Assembly: GCF_002251735.1 (NCBI RefSeq)
Contig: NZ_NOXS01000032.1
Span: 496,001 to 560,000, forward strand
DNA length: 64,000 nucleotides
Reading direction: 5' to 3'
Source: Elstera cyanobacteriorum
GTDB lineage: Bacteria; Pseudomonadota; Alphaproteobacteria; Elsterales; Elsteraceae
Position 1 is the first letter of the stretch. Each line of letters starts with the position of its first letter. A program made the position numbers and the translations under genes. The notes beneath the pieces were generated by a model. The model did no database searches. It worked only from the letters and a program-made list of their open reading frames with translations, and had not been told where the DNA came from. Positions 60,572-64,000 of the stretch are shown piece by piece.

Positions 60572-62497
60572 ATGAGCATCTACGGCTCCCTGAAAGCAGG
60601 TGTCACCGGTCTGAAGTCGCAAGCCTCGAGCATGGCGATGATTTCGGACAATATCGCGAACGCCAATACCATCGGCTATAAGCGCAGCGTTGCGGACTTC
60701 GAGACGCTGGTCACGAAGTCCGGCTCGACCGCCGCCTATGCCCCGGGCGGCGTGAAGGCCAATACGGTCGCGCTGATCGATCAGCAGGGTCTGATCAACG
60801 CTTCCTCCTCGACGACCGATATCGCGATTGCAGGCCGTGGCTTTTTCGCGGTCTCAACGGCGGTGAGCGCCAATGGCTCAGTCCCGACCGGCACTGAACG
60901 CCTCTATACCCGCGCGGGCTCGTTCCGCACGAATTCCGAAGGTTTCCTGACCTCGGCCAGCGGTGAGTATCTGCTGGGCGTTCCGGCGGATGCTGCTGGC
61001 AATGTGCCGACGGCAACGCTGCCGGTCGATCAGTTGAAGGCCATCAATGTCGGCTCGATCACGGGGAGCGCGAAGGCGACAGGCACCGTATCGATCGGGG
61101 CGAATTTGCCTGCGACCAGTGCAGCACCGACGAATCAATATACCCTGGCCCTTCCCGCTGGGGCTGGCCTCACATTCCCACCTGCGGGGGGGCCTTTCAC
61201 TTACAACGTCGCAGCTCCCGGTGTTAATGATCCTTCAAGCGACCCGGCCAACCCCGCACCGACCCAATATACGGCGAATGTTACCTTTACAGTTAATGGC
61301 GGCGCATACGATATCCGTCTGAATGTAGGCACAACACCAGCAACAAGCATTTTATTAGGTCAGATGTCTGCTGCCGGTACCTTAGATTTTAGTGCAACGG
61401 TTGCTGGTAGCACGGCTACCGGTTCCACCGGTGGCCAGATGAATTTCAAAGTTACCGGGAGCGTTTCTGGCACCGCTGCTGCCCCAGCAAATCTGACAAC
61501 CACGCTGACAAGCCAGTACAAAGTACGTATGTCGTCAACGACCGGTACTGCTAGCACCAGCACAAGTGCTCAACTGGATCTAACGAATGCTAGCGGTATC
61601 CAATCGGGCTATACAAGTGATGTAACAATCTATGATAGCCTTGGTGTCGGTCATAATGTTCAACTGGCTTACATTAAGACTGGCGCCAATCGCTGGGATG
61701 TTTACGTAACCAAAATGACAATTGTTGGTCGCACCGACTCAAACGGTAACCCAATTGACTCTATAACTGGAACGTCCCAAAATAGCTGGGTCTATAATGG
61801 TTCCGAGACAGTGCCTGGCGGTCTTGAAGCAGCCGATCAAGCAGTTTATACGGCTCCAGTTGCCGGTCAAACCTTAACCGGTTTGCTTAAGAATAGTTCT
61901 CGGATGGGGTCAATTAGTTTTAACACGGATGGCTCTATCTCTGGATTTACAGCGAACACAAATGCAACCTTTAATAGCGCCATTGCAACCGCCGGTGTCA
62001 ATCTTTCAAACTCAAATTCGACCGGCGCGACCAAGCTCAACCCCACCTTCAACTTCGGCACCGTCGGCACCAAGAACGGCGTGACCCAGCAGTCGGATGC
62101 GTTTGCGACCTCCTTCATCAATCAGGACGGCGTGCGCTTCGGCTATAAGACCGGGGTCGCCGTCGATAAGGACGGCGTTGTCCGCGCCGTGTTCGATAAT
62201 GGTCAGCGGTTGGCCGTGGCGCGCGTTGCCATCGTCGCTTTCGCCGATCCGAACAAGCTGGATGCCCGCTCGGGTAATCTCTATGCCCAGACCGATGCCT
62301 CGGGGTCGCCGACTACCAACTTCTCCGGCATCGGCGGCGCCGGGCAAATCCAGTCGAATGCGCTGGAAGGTTCCACCGTCGATCTCGCCGAAGAATTCAC
62401 CGATATGATCGTGACCCAGCGCAACTACAGCGCCAACTCAAAGACGATCACCACGTCGGATGAAATGCTGCAGGAAATCATTAACCTGAAGCGTTAA
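60572..62497 (+). CDS. flgE: Flagellar hook protein FlgE
   Basis: Hook subunit, 641 residues. The N-terminus SLKAGVTGLKSQASSMAMIS, then DNIANANTIGYKR, and the C-terminus EGSTVDLAEEFTDMIVTQRN, then the D0 helix ending INLKR, are the hook/rod signature. The central region (~190-490, bases about 61140-62040) is strikingly A/T-richer and Thr/Ser/Gly-rich, compared with high-GC flanks, suggesting that the exposed D1/D2 domains were exchanged by recombination. Ribosome site: aggagagtaac. Confidence 0.94.
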   Translation: MSIYGSLKAGVTGLKSQASSMAMISDNIANANTIGYKRSVADFETLVTKSGSTAAYAPGGVKANTVALIDQQGLINASSSTTDIAIAGRGFFAVSTAVSANGSVPTGTERLYTRAGSFRTNSEGFLTSASGEYLLGVPADAAGNVPTATLPVDQLKAINVGSITGSAKATGTVSIGANLPATSAAPTNQYTLALPAGAGLTFPPAGGPFTYNVAAPGVNDPSSDPANPAPTQYTANVTFTVNGGAYDIRLNVGTTPATSILLGQMSAAGTLDFSATVAGSTATGSTGGQMNFKVTGSVSGTAAAPANLTTTLTSQYKVRMSSTTGTASTSTSAQLDLTNASGIQSGYTSDVTIYDSLGVGHNVQLAYIKTGANRWDVYVTKMTIVGRTDSNGNPIDSITGTSQNSWVYNGSETVPGGLEAADQAVYTAPVAGQTLTGLLKNSSRMGSISFNTDGSISGFTANTNATFNSAIATAGVNLSNSNSTGATKLNPTFNFGTVGTKNGVTQQSDAFATSFINQDGVRFGYKTGVAVDKDGVVRAVFDNGQRLAVARVAIVAFADPNKLDARSGNLYAQTDASGSPTTNFSGIGGAGQIQSNALEGSTVDLAEEFTDMIVTQRNYSANSKTITTSDEMLQEIINLKR

Positions 62498-62505
62498 GGC
62501 TAACA

Positions 62506-62535
62506 CCCCTCCCGGCGTTTTGGCGCCGGGAGGGG
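62506..62535 (+). terminator. Hairpin between the two hook genes
   Basis: 12-bp stem CCCCTCCCGGCG/CGCCGGGAGGGG with a 6-nt TTTTGG loop, located between flgE and the second hook gene. No T-run follows, so it may be partial termination or mRNA stabilisation. Confidence 0.6.
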
Positions 62536-62566
62536 GCTCCTTCCGTGACCAAAGCGTAAAGGTGCG

Positions 62567-63940
62567 ATGATGGGTTTCAATAATTCCCTGATCAACGGCG
62601 TGACCGCGATGAATGCCCAAAGCAGCGCGATGGGTGTGCTGTCGGACAATATCGCCAATGCCCGCACGGTCGGGTTCAAGGACTCCGATTCGCGCTTTTC
62701 CACTTTGGTTGCCGCCGGTAAATCCGCCAACTCAGGTATTGGTCAGGGCGTGACCTTCTCCAAATTTGGCCGGATAGATCAGCAGGGCATCCTGTCGACG
62801 TCTTATACCTCGACGAATTTTGCGATTTCTGGGAATGGTTTCTTCCCGGTCGCCTCAGCGATTGATGGCACCACCGGGCAGATCGCGACAACGGCGGAAC
62901 GGCTGGTTACCCGCGCTGGGGATTTCACCATCGATAAGAATGGTTTCTTGGTGAACTCCAAAGGTTATGCGCTGCTGGGCCTGCCGGTTGGATCGACGGC
63001 GACAACGGGAACCGGCGCGGGGGCTTTTAACGGCCTCCAGCCGATCAAGGTTCCTGCCGTCGGTACCCTGCCGGGCCAAGCGACGACCACGGTTACCCTG
63101 ACCGGCAATCTTTCCGCGACCGACGCCTCCCCTGTGACAACGACAACCGAGGACACCACCGACGCGGACGGCAATGTTATCCCCGGGACAACGACCACCA
63201 CCCCCGGCACGACGCTGGAAGGCAAGGTCACGGCCTATGACGCGACGGGAACCCCCTATTCCCTCACCGTGACCTATACGAAGACGGCTCCCCAAACCTG
63301 GACTGCCCAGATCACTGGTGGCAGCGGCCCGGATGGTACGGCCCTGACCGCAACGGCGACGGGCACCCCCGTTACGCTGACGTTCGGTGCGGATGGTCAG
63401 TTGACCTCCCCCACCTCGGCGGTTTCCTTCGGGTCGGTCAGCTTCACCAACACGGCAACCGGGGCGGCGGTCGCGACGCTGAGCCCAAGCTTTAAGTTTC
63501 AGGACGACTCGGGGAAATCGACGCTTACCGGCTTTGGCGGAGCGAGCAATCTTTCCGGTTCAACCACCGATGGCCATACCCCGCTTGGCTATGTTGGGGT
63601 CGAGGTTGGGGATGACGGGGTGCTCTATCAGCTTTTTGATCAAGGCAAGCGCGTTGCCGTCGCTTCCATCCCCGTCGTGACCTTCGTCAACGATTATGGG
63701 CTGGAAGCCGTTAGCGGCACCGCCTACCGGGTAACGGCCGAAAGCGGCGATGCCACTGTCAACCTCTCCAACACCAATGGGGCGGGGAAGGTCTTTGGGG
63801 CGCAGCTCGAAGAATCGACCGTCGATCTTGCCGATGAATTCACCGATATGATCGTAACCCAGCGCGGCTATCAAGCCGCCTCCAAGCTGGTGACCACGAC
63901 GGACGCGATGATCGAGACCATTCGCGACCTGAAGCGCTAA
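62567..63940 (+). CDS. flgE: Second FlgE-like flagellar hook protein
   Basis: 457-residue paralogue of the preceding flgE. It keeps the D0 motifs at both ends (NGVTAMNAQSSAMGVLS; DNIANARTVGFK; ESTVDLADEFTDMIVTQRG; ending IRDLKR), with a shorter, different Thr-rich middle (~190-350). Two tandem hook-type genes may form hybrid hooks or be an FlgE/FlgF-like pair; FlgF/G are shorter (~260 aa), so hook-type is favoured. ATG 62567 lies 69 nt after flgE, across a hairpin. A terminator follows. Confidence 0.85.
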   Translation: MMGFNNSLINGVTAMNAQSSAMGVLSDNIANARTVGFKDSDSRFSTLVAAGKSANSGIGQGVTFSKFGRIDQQGILSTSYTSTNFAISGNGFFPVASAIDGTTGQIATTAERLVTRAGDFTIDKNGFLVNSKGYALLGLPVGSTATTGTGAGAFNGLQPIKVPAVGTLPGQATTTVTLTGNLSATDASPVTTTTEDTTDADGNVIPGTTTTTPGTTLEGKVTAYDATGTPYSLTVTYTKTAPQTWTAQITGGSGPDGTALTATATGTPVTLTFGADGQLTSPTSAVSFGSVSFTNTATGAAVATLSPSFKFQDDSGKSTLTGFGGASNLSGSTTDGHTPLGYVGVEVGDDGVLYQLFDQGKRVAVASIPVVTFVNDYGLEAVSGTAYRVTAESGDATVNLSNTNGAGKVFGAQLEESTVDLADEFTDMIVTQRGYQAASKLVTTTDAMIETIRDLKR

Positions 63941-63964
63941 GCATCTTCTCAGCACCTTAATCTG

Positions 63965-64000
63965 CCAAACGGTACCCTCTGGGTGCCGTTTGGTTTTTTT
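63965..64000 (+). terminator. Rho-independent terminator after hook genes
   Basis: 13-bp stem CCAAACGGTACCC/GGGTGCCGTTTGG with one wobble, TCT loop, then at least seven T. It ends the fliK-flgD-flgE-flgE2 transcript at the window edge. Confidence 0.93.

Noticed and set aside
59321-60622. 433-residue minus-strand open frame
   Set aside because: Antisense to fliK and flgD; no family features.
1-64000. CRISPR array, tRNA, rRNA, insertion sequence or prophage
   Set aside because: No spaced direct repeats, no cloverleaf or rRNA sequence, and no transposase, integrase or phage genes were recognised on reading.

Overview
The window is a high-GC chromosomal segment of a flagellated alphaproteobacterium. 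The pairing of FlbT and FlaF flagellin regulators, a CheZ-like protein, MlaE/MlaF beside alr and radA, and the overall base composition fit a Rhodospirillales-type organism. The genus cannot be fixed from the sequence. No rRNA, tRNA, CRISPR array, transposase or integrase was recognised.

Left part (1-24 kb): mostly housekeeping genes. They include a 5'-truncated PAS-GGDEF-EAL signalling protein, cheZ, a YjeH-like amino-acid exporter with a divergent Lrp/AsnC regulator, and the tight run alr-mlaE-mlaF-radA-cvpA-purF-SDR. These are followed by queA-tgt (queuosine tRNA modification), a TerB-like protein, a chemoreceptor, an unassigned multi-spanning membrane protein, an ABC-F ATPase and rlmJ. 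A leftward group holds two half-size SMR/EamA-like membrane proteins, pyrC and an amidase.

Middle (24-57 kb): a flagellar and flagellin-glycosylation region. A sigma-54-type promoter (25398-25413) precedes flgN-flgK-flgL. A long rightward run (32.6-44.0 kb) encodes nonulosonic (pseudaminic-type) acid synthesis: a cytidylyltransferase/class III aminotransferase fusion, PseG fused to an acetyltransferase, PseI and PseC. It continues with a second set of sugar genes: aldo/keto reductase, DegT aminotransferase, SpsF-like cytidylyltransferase, Gfo/Idh oxidoreductase, a GT-B-like protein and a GNAT. A leftward, partly A/T-rich block (44.0-53.4 kb) holds two TPR-glycosyltransferases (GT9-like and GT41/OGT-like), an unrecognised coiled-coil protein, flaF, flbT, pseB, a Maf-type flagellin glycosyltransferase and the flagellin gene. 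A FlaG-like gene, an N-acetyl-sugar amidotransferase (PseA/WbpG type), HisH- and HisF-like ammonia-supply subunits and another GNAT follow on the plus strand. Together these genes predict an acetamidino-modified nonulosonate that is attached to flagellin.

Right end (57.5-64 kb): a second sigma-54-type promoter (57534-57549) precedes fliK-flgD-flgE and a second flgE-like hook gene. The run closes with a strong terminator at the window edge.

The most interesting points are the HisF homologue that has lost catalytic Asp11 and Asp176 beside the sugar amidotransferase, the second uncharacterised sugar-nucleotide pathway, the lack of a canonical PseF, the orphan coiled-coil protein between two glycosyltransferases, and the 104-nt flbT/flaF overlap.
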